Positions 37,221-42,358 of a stretch of DNA of 42,358 nt are shown here, piece by piece; the first letter of the stretch is position 1, and every line of letters starts with the position of its first letter. Under the pieces are notes generated by a model, which saw only the letters and a list, made by a program, of their open reading frames with translations, did not search any database and was not told where the DNA came from. The translations under genes were made by a program, and so were the position numbers. The stretch is taken from positions 1 through 42,358 of IMG/VR virus record IMGVR_UViG_3300037202_000059. One strand, 5' to 3'. Source of the DNA: a virus.

Positions 37221-37381
37221 GTGAGCTATAGACCATTGGTTTCCAGTGTGCTGCCCTGGATACGGGCGCTGTGAGCGATTCTTGGGATTTGTCTGATGGT
37301 TCTGGCTCATCTTTGAGTACAGGGGTCCTGGTGGCCTTGGGATTAGCAGCAGTGGTGGGATTATGGGCGATTGCCAGTTGA
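37221..37381 (+). pseudogene. Broken tail-anchored protein gene: MSYRP head, frame break, duplicated helix tail
   Basis: A GTG start at 37221 behind GGAGG encodes M-S-Y-R-P-L-V-S-S-V-L-P-W, the N-terminal style of the tail-anchored family, then stops at 37274. A second frame opens at GTG 37271 and encodes 36 residues ending V-L-V-A-L-G-L-A-A-V-V-G-L-W-A-I-A-S. This copies the tail of the hydrolase gene: 62 identical bases at 37313-37374 and 36718-36779, with a diverged flank from 37259. The overlap GTGA could still allow coupled translation of the helix. Confidence 0.65.
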
Positions 37382-37394
37382 GATCTTTCCGGTA

Positions 37395-37400
37395 TACAAT
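37395..37400 (+). promoter_or_regulatory. -10 box with GTG start 6 nt downstream
   Basis: TACAAT at 37395-37400 (part of TATACAAT), then CTGGAC, then GTG at 37407. It follows directly after the broken gene copy and has no clear -35. Confidence 0.45.
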
Positions 37401-37406
37401 CTGGAC

Positions 37407-37589
37407 GTGAGCATTTCACTTAAGCTGGCGGACATCGGCAGGATGCTGGTAGCTCGCTGTTCATCCCGTTTCGGGTTGGGAATCTTCCGCCTTCGGTATT
37501 TGCTTGGCGTCTACGGGCCACGGCTGGGTATGGCGTGGTGGTTGCGTCAGTCGCGCATGATCTGCCGTCACTACTGGGGGCTTGGCTAA
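37407..37589 (+). CDS. Small basic amphipathic protein
   Basis: This 60-residue protein starts at GTG (M-S-I-S-L-K-L-A-D-I). It is rich in Arg, Leu, Trp and Gly (F-G-L-G-I-F-R-L-R-Y-L-L-G-V-Y-G). It may be membrane-associated. The stop overlaps the next ATG by one base. Confidence 0.5.
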   Translation: MSISLKLADIGRMLVARCSSRFGLGIFRLRYLLGVYGPRLGMAWWLRQSRMICRHYWGLG

Positions 37590-37903
37590 TGGCGTGGCCC
37601 TGGCACAATCCCGTGATTCGATGCGCAGAATTGAACGCCATGTCGGAGGCGATGTGGCGGCGGCGTTCACTCTCACTGTTCGACAAGATCACCGTCCGGT
37701 TCACGGACGGGCAATACGTCTGCGTTCGCCACGGTCACCCGGAAGAGTACAAGTTTGAGAAGTACCGCGCTGCCGAAAACTGGCTGGCAAAATTCTATGA
37801 CGGCCTGCTCTATGGCTCCGGCGCGCCGGATGACATCTTCATGGACGCGCTGAAGGGTGTGAGCGCGGGACATCGCAAAGCGCCTGTAAATCGGAGGATC
37901 TGA
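37589..37903 (+). CDS. Soluble protein of unknown function
   Basis: This 104-residue protein starts at MAWPWHNPV, coupled to the previous stop. It has an alpha/beta pattern with F-T-D-G-Q-Y-V-C-V-R-H-G-H-P-E-E-Y-K and a helical A-A-E-N-W-L-A-K-F-Y-D-G-L. No family is recognised. Confidence 0.62.
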   Translation: MAWPWHNPVIRCAELNAMSEAMWRRRSLSLFDKITVRFTDGQYVCVRHGHPEEYKFEKYRAAENWLAKFYDGLLYGSGAPDDIFMDALKGVSAGHRKAPVNRRI

Positions 37904-37998
37904 CGAGGCTGTGTGGGCGGTTGCGTCCTAGTTCTGAAGTCCTGGTATCCCTTTTCACATCTGGTACCCCTTCCTTGCAATCCGTACACTTTAGACCA

Positions 37999-38026
37999 TT
38001 GGTTTCGTGTGTGCTCCCTCTATTAT
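37999..38026 (+). promoter_or_regulatory. Promoter within a duplicated 15-bp element
   Basis: -35 TTGGTT (37999-38004), 16-bp spacer, -10 TATTAT (38021-38026). The -35 lies in TAGACCATTGGTTTC (37992-38006), which also occurs at 37229-37243. The downstream gene at 38047 has a normal ribosome site, AAGAGG. Confidence 0.45.
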
Positions 38027-38046
38027 CGAAAGGTAAGAGGTGCTCC

Positions 38047-38124
38047 ATGCTCATTCTCGTGTTTTCGGCTCTTACGGCCCTGGCCGCTGGCGCTCTGGCC
38101 TACCGGCTGCGGCGGGTGAGGTAA
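38047..38124 (+). CDS. 25-residue single-TM protein with basic tail
   Basis: The product MLILVFSALTALAAG... is one hydrophobic helix followed by Y-R-L-R-R-V-R. AAGAGG lies 8 nt upstream of the ATG. It is another minimal tail-anchored product. Confidence 0.6.
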   Translation: MLILVFSALTALAAGALAYRLRRVR

Positions 38125-38128
38125 CCAA

Positions 38129-38305
38129 ATGATCATTTTGATTCTGCTTTTGCTCGTCCTGTTCGGTTTCGGCGGCGGATACTGGGGCGGCAACCGATAC
38201 CCCGGCTACGGCCCGCATTTCGGCCTGGGTACGGTCCTGGTGATCTGCCTGATAATTTGGCTCCTAGGCGGATTTGGCGGGTTCCACACGCCACTGTTGC
38301 GGTAA
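38129..38305 (+). CDS. 58-residue two-helix membrane protein (DUF3309-like)
   Basis: The product has an N-terminal hydrophobic helix (M-I-I-L-I-L-L-L-L-V-L-F-G-F-G), a Gly/Tyr-rich loop (G-Y-W-G-G-N-R-Y-P-G-Y-G) and a second helix (L-V-I-C-L-I-I-W-L-L-G-G-F-G). This arrangement is that of small bacterial membrane proteins of the DUF3309 type, which suggests recruitment from a bacterial genome. Function is unknown. Confidence 0.65.
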   Translation: MIILILLLLVLFGFGGGYWGGNRYPGYGPHFGLGTVLVICLIIWLLGGFGGFHTPLLR

Positions 38306-38310
38306 GGTGG

Positions 38311-38316
38311 TATTCT
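38311..38316 (+). promoter_or_regulatory. Extended -10 box upstream of the Ig-like gene
   Basis: TGG followed by TATTCT (38311-38316). An in-frame ATG lies at 38327. The preferred start of the Ig-like protein, at 38477, has its own ribosome site, so this promoter would give a leader of about 150 nt or an N-terminal extension. Confidence 0.4.
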
Positions 38317-38476
38317 CAAAGTCGAAATGAGAATTGAACCCCAAGAGCTTTTTGAGCTTCTGGATTGCTTTTACGAACGCATCACCGGACCGTGCTGTTG
38401 CGGCCACAGACACCAGAGAGCGCGTCACCTGGCGTTTGAGATCAGCGGGCGCGAATTCAAAATCAAAGGACAAAAC

Positions 38477-38869
38477 ATGACTTTCACGATGGCGCCCCTG
38501 AATGCAGCGGGCGCCCCCTCAACCGTTACCGTGATCGGCTCGCCGATTACAGGCCAAACCAACCCGGACGGTACCCCCGTTCCCAGCAAGGCCACGTTGT
38601 CGAATGTGACCTACACGTCTTCCGATCCGACTGTCGGCACGGTCGCGGTCGATCCGGCCACTCCGAACGGCGCGATTATCACGGCGGTTGCGAATCCGCC
38701 GGCGGGAACCACCGCGTCCTTCACCTTGACCGAAACCGCGACGGCGACCGAACTGGACGGGACCACCACCGAGGTAATAACCGGAGTCGCCACCATCATC
38801 CTGTCGGCGTCCGTGGTCCCTCCCGCGCCGGCCGCCGCGCTCACGTTCACCTTCGGCGTCCCGGCTTAA
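38477..38869 (+). CDS. Bacterial Ig-like (Big-type) domain protein
   Basis: This 130-residue protein is taken from MTFTMAPLN because AAAGGA lies 7 nt upstream. An ATG at 38327 would add 50 residues rich in Cys/His/Arg that do not look like part of the fold. The sequence is a strand-rich Thr/Val/Ala domain with a V-T-Y-T-S-S-D-P-T-V-G-T-V-A-V segment and G-A-I-I-T-A-V-A-N-P, typical of group 2-like Ig domains on phage capsids and adhesins. It is probably a decoration protein binding surface sugars. Confidence 0.68.
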   Translation: MTFTMAPLNAAGAPSTVTVIGSPITGQTNPDGTPVPSKATLSNVTYTSSDPTVGTVAVDPATPNGAIITAVANPPAGTTASFTLTETATATELDGTTTEVITGVATIILSASVVPPAPAAALTFTFGVPA

Positions 38870-38874
38870 CGCGC

Positions 38875-38889
38875 TATACTGAGGGCATG
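38875..38889 (+). promoter_or_regulatory. Compact promoter/start module without a long gene
   Basis: TATACT (38875-38880), GAGGGC, ATG (38887). The frame encodes only six residues before TAA, and a terminator hairpin begins 40 bp further on. Transcription here would give an RNA of about 80 nt. Confidence 0.4.
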
Positions 38890-38927
38890 GTAGGTTCCCT
38901 CATCTAAAGCTGACAATTGGAAACAGA

Positions 38928-38963
38928 AACGGCCCGCTCTCGGATCTCCGAAAGCGGGCCGTT
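38928..38963. terminator. Bidirectional terminator between convergent genes
   Basis: AACGGCCCGCT and AGCGGGCCGTT form an 11-bp stem with an inner CGG/CCG pairing. On the minus strand it is followed by TTTCTGTTTCC. It ends the minus-strand gene at 38991 and probably also the plus-strand Ig-like transcript. Confidence 0.75.
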
Positions 38964-38990
38964 CTGCGTCTGCGGGGCTGAATCGCGGGG

Positions 38991-39509
38991 TTACTTCTTG
39001 TGGTGGCCGTGCTTCTCAACGGCGGGCTGGGCGATCTTGTTGTCAGCCGGGTTGTTTGGCGGCGCAATCTTGGTGTACGCCGGGACTTCACACGCTGCGA
39101 TGTACGGGCCGGTGCTGTAGTCGGGGCCGTACGTTGAGTTTTCGGGCAGGCTGTCCGGAAGCGGCGTGAACGGGATCGTCAATATCGTTCCGCTCGGAAG
39201 GCTCTGGAAGTCGGGGCCTCCGTTCTCCGCGGGCGCCACTAGAACGATAAACGCGGCGGGCGGCTTCGGCGGCGCGAGGTCGGGGTCGGGCTGGAACCGA
39301 TAGGTCTGATTCAGCCATGAGGGGAAGCTAAAATTCAGGTAGGTGGCTTTCAGCTGGGCGGTCTGCTGAAACGCCTTGTCTTGCAGGAAGGCTTGCAGCC
39401 ACTCGTAAAAGATGTCTGCTTGCGTGGTGGGTCCTGGGTTGGGAATTGTGGGGTCTACGTTCTCACGGGCGGGGAGGACGGTCCCGATGGGGGGAATTGA
39501 GTAACTCAT
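38991..39509 (-). CDS. Proline-rich protein of unknown function
   Basis: This 172-residue protein is taken from MSYSIPPIG; a GTG at 39554 would add 15 residues. The first 45 residues are Pro/Thr-rich. A helical segment (I-F-Y-E-W-L-Q-A-F-L-Q-D-K-A-F-Q-Q) is followed by a Pro-rich stretch with F-I-V-L-V-A-P, ending in a His/Lys tail (K-H-G-H-H-K-K). It is the only minus-strand gene inside the 34-41 kb region and stands alone between a regulatory region and a terminator. Confidence 0.6.
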   Translation of the reverse strand: MSYSIPPIGTVLPARENVDPTIPNPGPTTQADIFYEWLQAFLQDKAFQQTAQLKATYLNFSFPSWLNQTYRFQPDPDLAPPKPPAAFIVLVAPAENGGPDFQSLPSGTILTIPFTPLPDSLPENSTYGPDYSTGPYIAACEVPAYTKIAPPNNPADNKIAQPAVEKHGHHKK

Positions 39510-39541
39510 AGAGGGCGTGGTTTCCTTTCGACTCTCAGCAT

Positions 39542-39577
39542 ACACCCTTGACACACCTATCGGTGAGGGTGTAAAGT
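39542..39577 (+). promoter_or_regulatory. Promoter with overlapping inverted repeats
   Basis: -35 TTGACA (39548-39553), 18-bp spacer, -10 TAAAGT (39572-39577). An inverted repeat ACACCCT (39542-39548) / AGGGTGT (39566-39572) and an inner CACC-TATC-GGTG lie across the -35 and spacer, a classic operator layout. A GTG at 39585, 7 nt past the -10, opens a 27-codon frame of doubtful value. Confidence 0.58.
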
Positions 39578-39812
39578 CCTCCTTGTGATCGCCTCCCCAG
39601 TTTCCGCGTCATGGGTGTCGGGCGGTCTGAGAGCGGGATTGGCGCAACTGCTGAATAGATCACGGTGAATTGACACCTGAGGGGGAATGCGGCGGAGCTA
39701 CAGTTTCTCCGGTTCCCCGTATGGGGGCGACGGCCTCCCCAACGTTCCAGTTGATTCGGAACGGCAGGCGTCCAAACGTTAGGACGTAGCATCAATCCCG
39801 GCAAATTAGGCG

Positions 39813-39828
39813 TACAATCGGGGGCATG
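39813..39828 (+). promoter_or_regulatory. -10 box upstream of the structured RNA candidate
   Basis: TACAAT (39813-39818), a 7-nt spacer rich in G, then ATG at 39826 opening a 14-codon frame (M-T-P-F-G-S-T-R-R). Predicted transcription start is close to 39825. Confidence 0.42.
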
Positions 39829-39984
39829 ACACCCTTCGGAAGCACACGCCGATTGAGGCAACGTGCATAGGGGCAGTCGTTTTACGCTAACTGCCAACCT
39901 GCCACCGGGGGACCTGGTGGAGACGGTACCCCTGAAAGGTACGGCGTAGGGCGAGGGTCGAAAGGCTCTCGCCCTTCGTGTTTT
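39826..39984 (+). ncRNA. Candidate structured RNA with five consecutive hairpins
   Basis: After the -10 at 39813 I can draw: an imperfect stem GCAC...GCC-GATTGA-GGC...GTGC (39842-39866); GGCAGT-CGT-TTT-ACG-CTA-ACTGCC (39872-39895); CCACC-N9-GGTGG (39902-39920); GTACC-CCTGAAA-GGTAC (39926-39942); and GGGCGAG-N12-CTCGCCC (39949-39974) followed by TTCGTGTTTT. The last is a plausible intrinsic terminator. Only a 14-codon frame exists at the 5' end. It lies in a 490-bp region without convincing protein genes. It does not fold as a tRNA. Possible roles include a regulatory RNA or a packaging-type RNA. Confidence 0.48.
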
Positions 39985-39989
39985 GGGCG

Positions 39990-39995
39990 TACACT
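39990..39995 (+). promoter_or_regulatory. -10 box of the lipoprotein operon
   Basis: TACACT (39990-39995), CAAGGC, ATG (40002), directly downstream of the terminator of the RNA candidate. Again 6 nt separate the -10 and the start codon. Confidence 0.5.
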
Positions 39996-40001
39996 CAAGG
40001 C

Positions 40002-40454
40002 ATGACACGTATACGTTTCTTGCCTCTCATTCTCCTGATGGCCTGCCTAGTCTTGACGGGCTGTCCTGCCTCCACTCCTTCAACCTCCACTCCTGCGGCG
40101 CCTACGCCACCACAGATCACCGTTGCCAACTCGGTGAACGCCTTGGCCCAGGCGGTAGATGGCGCGGTGACGTCAGCGATCGCGGCGCGCGATGCGGGCA
40201 AAGTCGATCAGGCCGACGTGGTGGCTATCGAATCGTTCTGCAAAGTGATAGCCACCACGGGTAAGGCGGTGGACGCGGAGCTTCGGTCTGCCGATACCTG
40301 GGAAGCCCAACGGGTGAAGATTCTGACGATGGTTTCTCAATCCGGCGTGGGCACGCTGAAGGCACATATCTCGCCGGCTGCTCAAGTGACGGTCTCGGCC
40401 GTCGTCATCATCGTCAACGAGATTCTGAGTGCTGTAGGAGGTCCCACAATATGA
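40002..40454 (+). CDS. Lipoprotein
   Basis: This 150-residue protein has a start fixed by the lipoprotein signal: M-T-R-I-R-F, a hydrophobic core L-P-L-I-L-L-M-A-C-L-V, and lipobox L-T-G-C with Cys at about residue 20. A Ser/Thr/Pro linker follows, then an all-helical Ala-rich domain. It is an outer-membrane-directed protein, perhaps for lysis (spanin-like), superinfection exclusion or virion membrane decoration. The next gene overlaps by 4 bases. Confidence 0.78.
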   Translation: MTRIRFLPLILLMACLVLTGCPASTPSTSTPAAPTPPQITVANSVNALAQAVDGAVTSAIAARDAGKVDQADVVAIESFCKVIATTGKAVDAELRSADTWEAQRVKILTMVSQSGVGTLKAHISPAAQVTVSAVVIIVNEILSAVGGPTI

Positions 40455-40690
40455 CGCCATCTCCCAATTCGACAAGCGCGGTGCAAGCGTGGATCGGCAT
40501 AGCGGCCACGGCGGCGCCCGAGGTCATCGCCTTTGTCAAGGCGCTGGTCACCCTGAAAAAGAAGTACCCGGCGATGTCCACGGCGGACCTGCAGGCGGCA
40601 GTCGCTTCAATCACCGTGGAAGCGGACACGGCCTTTGATGACACGCTGGCCAAGATCACGGCGGACGAACTGGCGCACCCTTCCGCGTAG
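40451..40690 (+). CDS. Small helical protein
   Basis: This 79-residue protein has its ATG behind AGGAGG and overlapping the lipoprotein stop. It has a moderately hydrophobic helix (W-I-G-I-A-A-T-A-A-P-E-V-I-A-F-V) and a soluble C-terminal helix. It is part of the lipoprotein operon; its role is unknown. Confidence 0.62.
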   Translation: MTPSPNSTSAVQAWIGIAATAAPEVIAFVKALVTLKKKYPAMSTADLQAAVASITVEADTAFDDTLAKITADELAHPSA

Positions 40691-40698
40691 AGGTCGGT

Positions 40699-40953
40699 AT
40701 GAACTGGCGCGAAGATAAAGAGCTTTTCGTCCTCGGGTTTTTCACCTGCGTTTTTTCGCTAATTACCCTCTTGATCGTTTGGTTAAGGCCGAACGATGGG
40801 CAGACGTACCAGACCTTCGTTTCCTTGCTGTCGGGGTTCGTCGGGGCGCTTCTACTCCGATTGAACCCTCAGAAGGTCGCGCCTGCGGGGAGTACGACGG
40901 TAACGGACACGCACACGGCAAACACAGTGCCGCCCGTCCCCGTGGTCAAATAG
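40699..40953 (+). CDS. Two-TM holin-like protein
   Basis: This 84-residue protein starts behind AGAGGT. It has two membrane helices (F-V-L-G-F-F-T-C-V-F-S-L-I-T-L-L-I and F-V-S-L-L-S-G-F-V-G-A-L-L-L) with a short loop, and a polar Thr/Pro tail. Size and topology fit class II holins, and the neighbouring lipoprotein would suit a lysis cassette. The nearest muralytic enzyme is 4 kb away, so the call is tentative. Confidence 0.55.
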   Translation: MNWREDKELFVLGFFTCVFSLITLLIVWLRPNDGQTYQTFVSLLSGFVGALLLRLNPQKVAPAGSTTVTDTHTANTVPPVPVVK

Positions 40954-41023
40954 GGCCTTGCATTCTGAATTGAAGGGGAGTAGGATCGAAGACGTTATTT
41001 GATCGTTCCTCCGAAACACCTTG

Positions 41024-41063
41024 GCCGGATGCGTTCGCTGCGCATCCGGCTTTTTATTTTCTT
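41024..41063 (+). terminator. Strong intrinsic terminator
   Basis: GCCGGATGCG and CGCATCCGGC pair around TTCGCTG, followed by TTTTTATTTTCTT. It ends the plus-strand transcription of the 34-41 kb region and faces the stop of the spike gene 12 bp away. In the minus direction the T tract is missing. Confidence 0.9.
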
Positions 41064-41074
41064 AGTGCCCTTTG

Positions 41075-42358
41075 TTACCGATTTCCCCGTCTTGTTTTGG
41101 CTGGATACTGATAAGCCCCCGCCGAGCAACGGCCAACTCGCGGGACGCCGTCGATGTCGTAAGGGAGCGGTTGATACGAGCAGGGGTAAAGCCCAAACGC
41201 GCTGCTCGTGTTGTAGATTCTGTAGTTCCCATTCCCCAGCCCAGTCCCCATTGCTTGGCCGGCGTCTAGGAGAAATGCGGGTGGTTGGTACACATACCCA
41301 ACCGTCCATAGAGTATTCGAATCGCTGAGGGCGCTTCCAACTTGCACCCAGTCTACATTCCAGCAGGCTGGGGCGCCCGTACAGGTGATCGGTTTGTTCC
41401 CGGCGGTTGATGCCGTGTGAGTTGCGATAGCCACGTACGACAGAGAATCGGTTCCGGTCACCTGTGCCGGATTATAGTTGGCATACAACCCGATCCATGG
41501 GCCGAACCAAGAGTTGGCATTTGACGGATAACCGGCTCCACCTAGCCAGTCGTTTCCGATCCCTCCGGTCCAATACGTGCAGGACCAGTTGCCCGTTCGG
41601 GCGCCGTTGGGATGTGCCGAGAACGTGTCGGTCTTCGTGTAACTCGAATCGGCAAGGTTACCCACGTCGGACCATTGAGACATGGTGAACCGATTGACGT
41701 ATGTCGAATCTCCGGTATCGGTTCCATCGTTGTAGCAATGGTTAGTTCTTGCTCCCATTATCGATTGGTCCCACAGTTGCAGATTCCGTGCAGCGGAAAT
41801 CGTGCCGTCGTTGAAAAAACTTGCCACCGCATTCGTCAGCGGCGATACTCCTTCCCACACGTTCAAAAGGAATCCCGCGCCGTACTGTACGATAGTCGGC
41901 CCATTAATCCCACGCCAGCCAGGAAATCCCGTATTCACCGAAAATGTCTTGTTGAAGGCGAACAATCCACCATCTGAAATATCTTGGGAATTCTGGTCTA
42001 CAGCGCCAGCGGTAACGATACTCTGATCGTGAGCGAGGGGCACGCACTCCCGATTTCCGAATACGGCGTACAAAGGGCATCCAGTGTTTGCGGGTAGCAC
42101 GTTCGCTCGAATAAGCGCCCAAGCGGTATGGTCAGTGCTCAATCCGCTCAGGACTTTTGTAGACGTAAGTGTTGAGCCCGTAAGATAGCCAGCCAGCCAC
42201 GAGTAAACATTCCCGATGGTAACGAATTTAGAAGACGGTACGCTGTTTACCCACAGACAATCCGTGGTTGCGGTTCCTCTGAAGTAGCAACTCGAACTGG
42301 TGTCATCCGCGCTAACTCCATTGATCTCTACCAGTGAAATGCCAAGCACGGAGTTGGC
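41075..42358 (-). CDS. Secreted beta-helix spike-like protein, C-terminal part (continues from 1703-1)
   Basis: This is the 3' part of the gene that starts at 1703. The frame is open right through the repeated junction. This part carries the repeated-strand body, with paired cysteines, and many Asn/Gly/Ser-rich turns. It ends with a motif typical of beta-helix surface proteins: Y-D-I-D-G-V-P-R-V-G...A-G-A-Y-Q-Y. The last residues are basic (K-T-R-R-G-N-R). Bases 42243-42358 duplicate 1-116. The family link is to parallel beta-helix exported proteins; carbohydrate binding or cleavage is inferred. Confidence 0.85.
   Translation of the reverse strand, partial: ANSVLGISLVEINGVSADDTSSSCYFRGTATTDCLWVNSVPSSKFVTIGNVYSWLAGYLTGSTLTSTKVLSGLSTDHTAWALIRANVLPANTGCPLYAVFGNRECVPLAHDQSIVTAGAVDQNSQDISDGGLFAFNKTFSVNTGFPGWRGINGPTIVQYGAGFLLNVWEGVSPLTNAVASFFNDGTISAARNLQLWDQSIMGARTNHCYNDGTDTGDSTYVNRFTMSQWSDVGNLADSSYTKTDTFSAHPNGARTGNWSCTYWTGGIGNDWLGGAGYPSNANSWFGPWIGLYANYNPAQVTGTDSLSYVAIATHTASTAGNKPITCTGAPACWNVDWVQVGSALSDSNTLWTVGYVYQPPAFLLDAGQAMGTGLGNGNYRIYNTSSAFGLYPCSYQPLPYDIDGVPRVGRCSAGAYQYPAKTRRGNR
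42243..42358. repeat. Terminal direct repeat, right copy
   Basis: Identical to bases 1-116; see the left copy. Removing one copy joins the two halves of the spike gene in frame (957 codons including the stop). Confidence 0.93.

Noticed and set aside
38264-38473. Minus-strand 69-codon frame that looks rather protein-like
   Set aside because: It starts with TTG, lacks a ribosome site, and overlaps the end of the 38129 gene. I prefer the plus-strand Ig-like gene, but this stretch (38306-38476) remains ambiguous.
39826-39984. tRNA or tmRNA in the structured region
   Set aside because: The hairpins do not give a cloverleaf with a 7-bp acceptor stem or a TTC-type T loop.
39535-40008. Minus-strand 157-codon frame across the hairpin region
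   Set aside because: It runs opposite five hairpins and the lipoprotein promoter and is rich in Arg/Pro/Cys, as in a chance frame.

Overview
The window is a complete circular genome of about 42,242 bp. Its first 116 bases are repeated exactly as its last 116 bases, and one large minus-strand gene runs uninterrupted across that junction. The content is viral: dense, mostly overlapping small genes, a lambda-O-like replication gene, a helicase/DNA methyltransferase pair, an HNH protein, a peptidoglycan hydrolase, and two large secreted fibre/spike-like proteins. I see no rRNA, tRNA, CRISPR array, integrase or transposase. The host is probably a GC-rich Gram-negative bacterium. Signal peptides ending in LSAQ/WAA-type sites, the lipoprotein lipobox and the host-like secreted beta-helix protein would fit Acidobacteriota, but this is a weak inference.

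Layout. (1) A long minus-strand operon starts at a promoter near 11.9 kb and runs down to about 3.35 kb. It holds about 24 small genes (zinc-ribbon proteins, MerR-type regulator, MazG-like protein, HNH-like protein, SNF2-type helicase, beta-class methyltransferase). It continues into two signal-peptide-bearing fibre/spike genes, the second crossing the junction and ending at 41075. (2) A short plus-strand block at 12.0-15.5 kb carries small basic KGG-type proteins and the replication initiator. That gene contains iteron-like inverted repeats inside its own reading frame, followed by a possible helicase-loader gene. (3) A minus-strand island at 15.5-18.2 kb has a 573-residue protein of unknown function and two zinc-finger-like proteins. 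(4) A plus-strand morphogenesis block at 18.3-34.2 kb encodes many small proteins ending in one transmembrane helix plus a basic tail, a transglutaminase-like protein, very basic proteins rich in NP motifs, a candidate capsid protein, and a run of beta-sandwich-like proteins with a family 2 glycosyltransferase among them. (5) A plus-strand region at 34.3-41 kb holds small membrane proteins, a tail-anchored lysozyme-like protein, several duplicated gene fragments, a lipoprotein and a 2-TM holin-like protein, closed by a strong terminator.

What makes the genome unusual: no gene resembles a terminase large subunit, portal, tape measure, tail tube or HK97-type capsid, and the only Walker-type NTPase is the SNF2-like helicase. 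Instead there are roughly 16 predicted membrane proteins, several sharing an N-terminal Y-R-x-R-G-hydrophobic-G motif and a C-terminal helix, next to genes for beta-sandwich proteins. The best-fitting reading is a tailless, membrane-containing phage of an undescribed lineage. That reading rests on gene absence and sequence pattern and needs structure prediction. Other notable features are repeated compact promoters whose -10 box lies only 6-9 nt from the start codon (probably leaderless mRNAs), and a multi-hairpin candidate RNA at about 39.83-39.98 kb.
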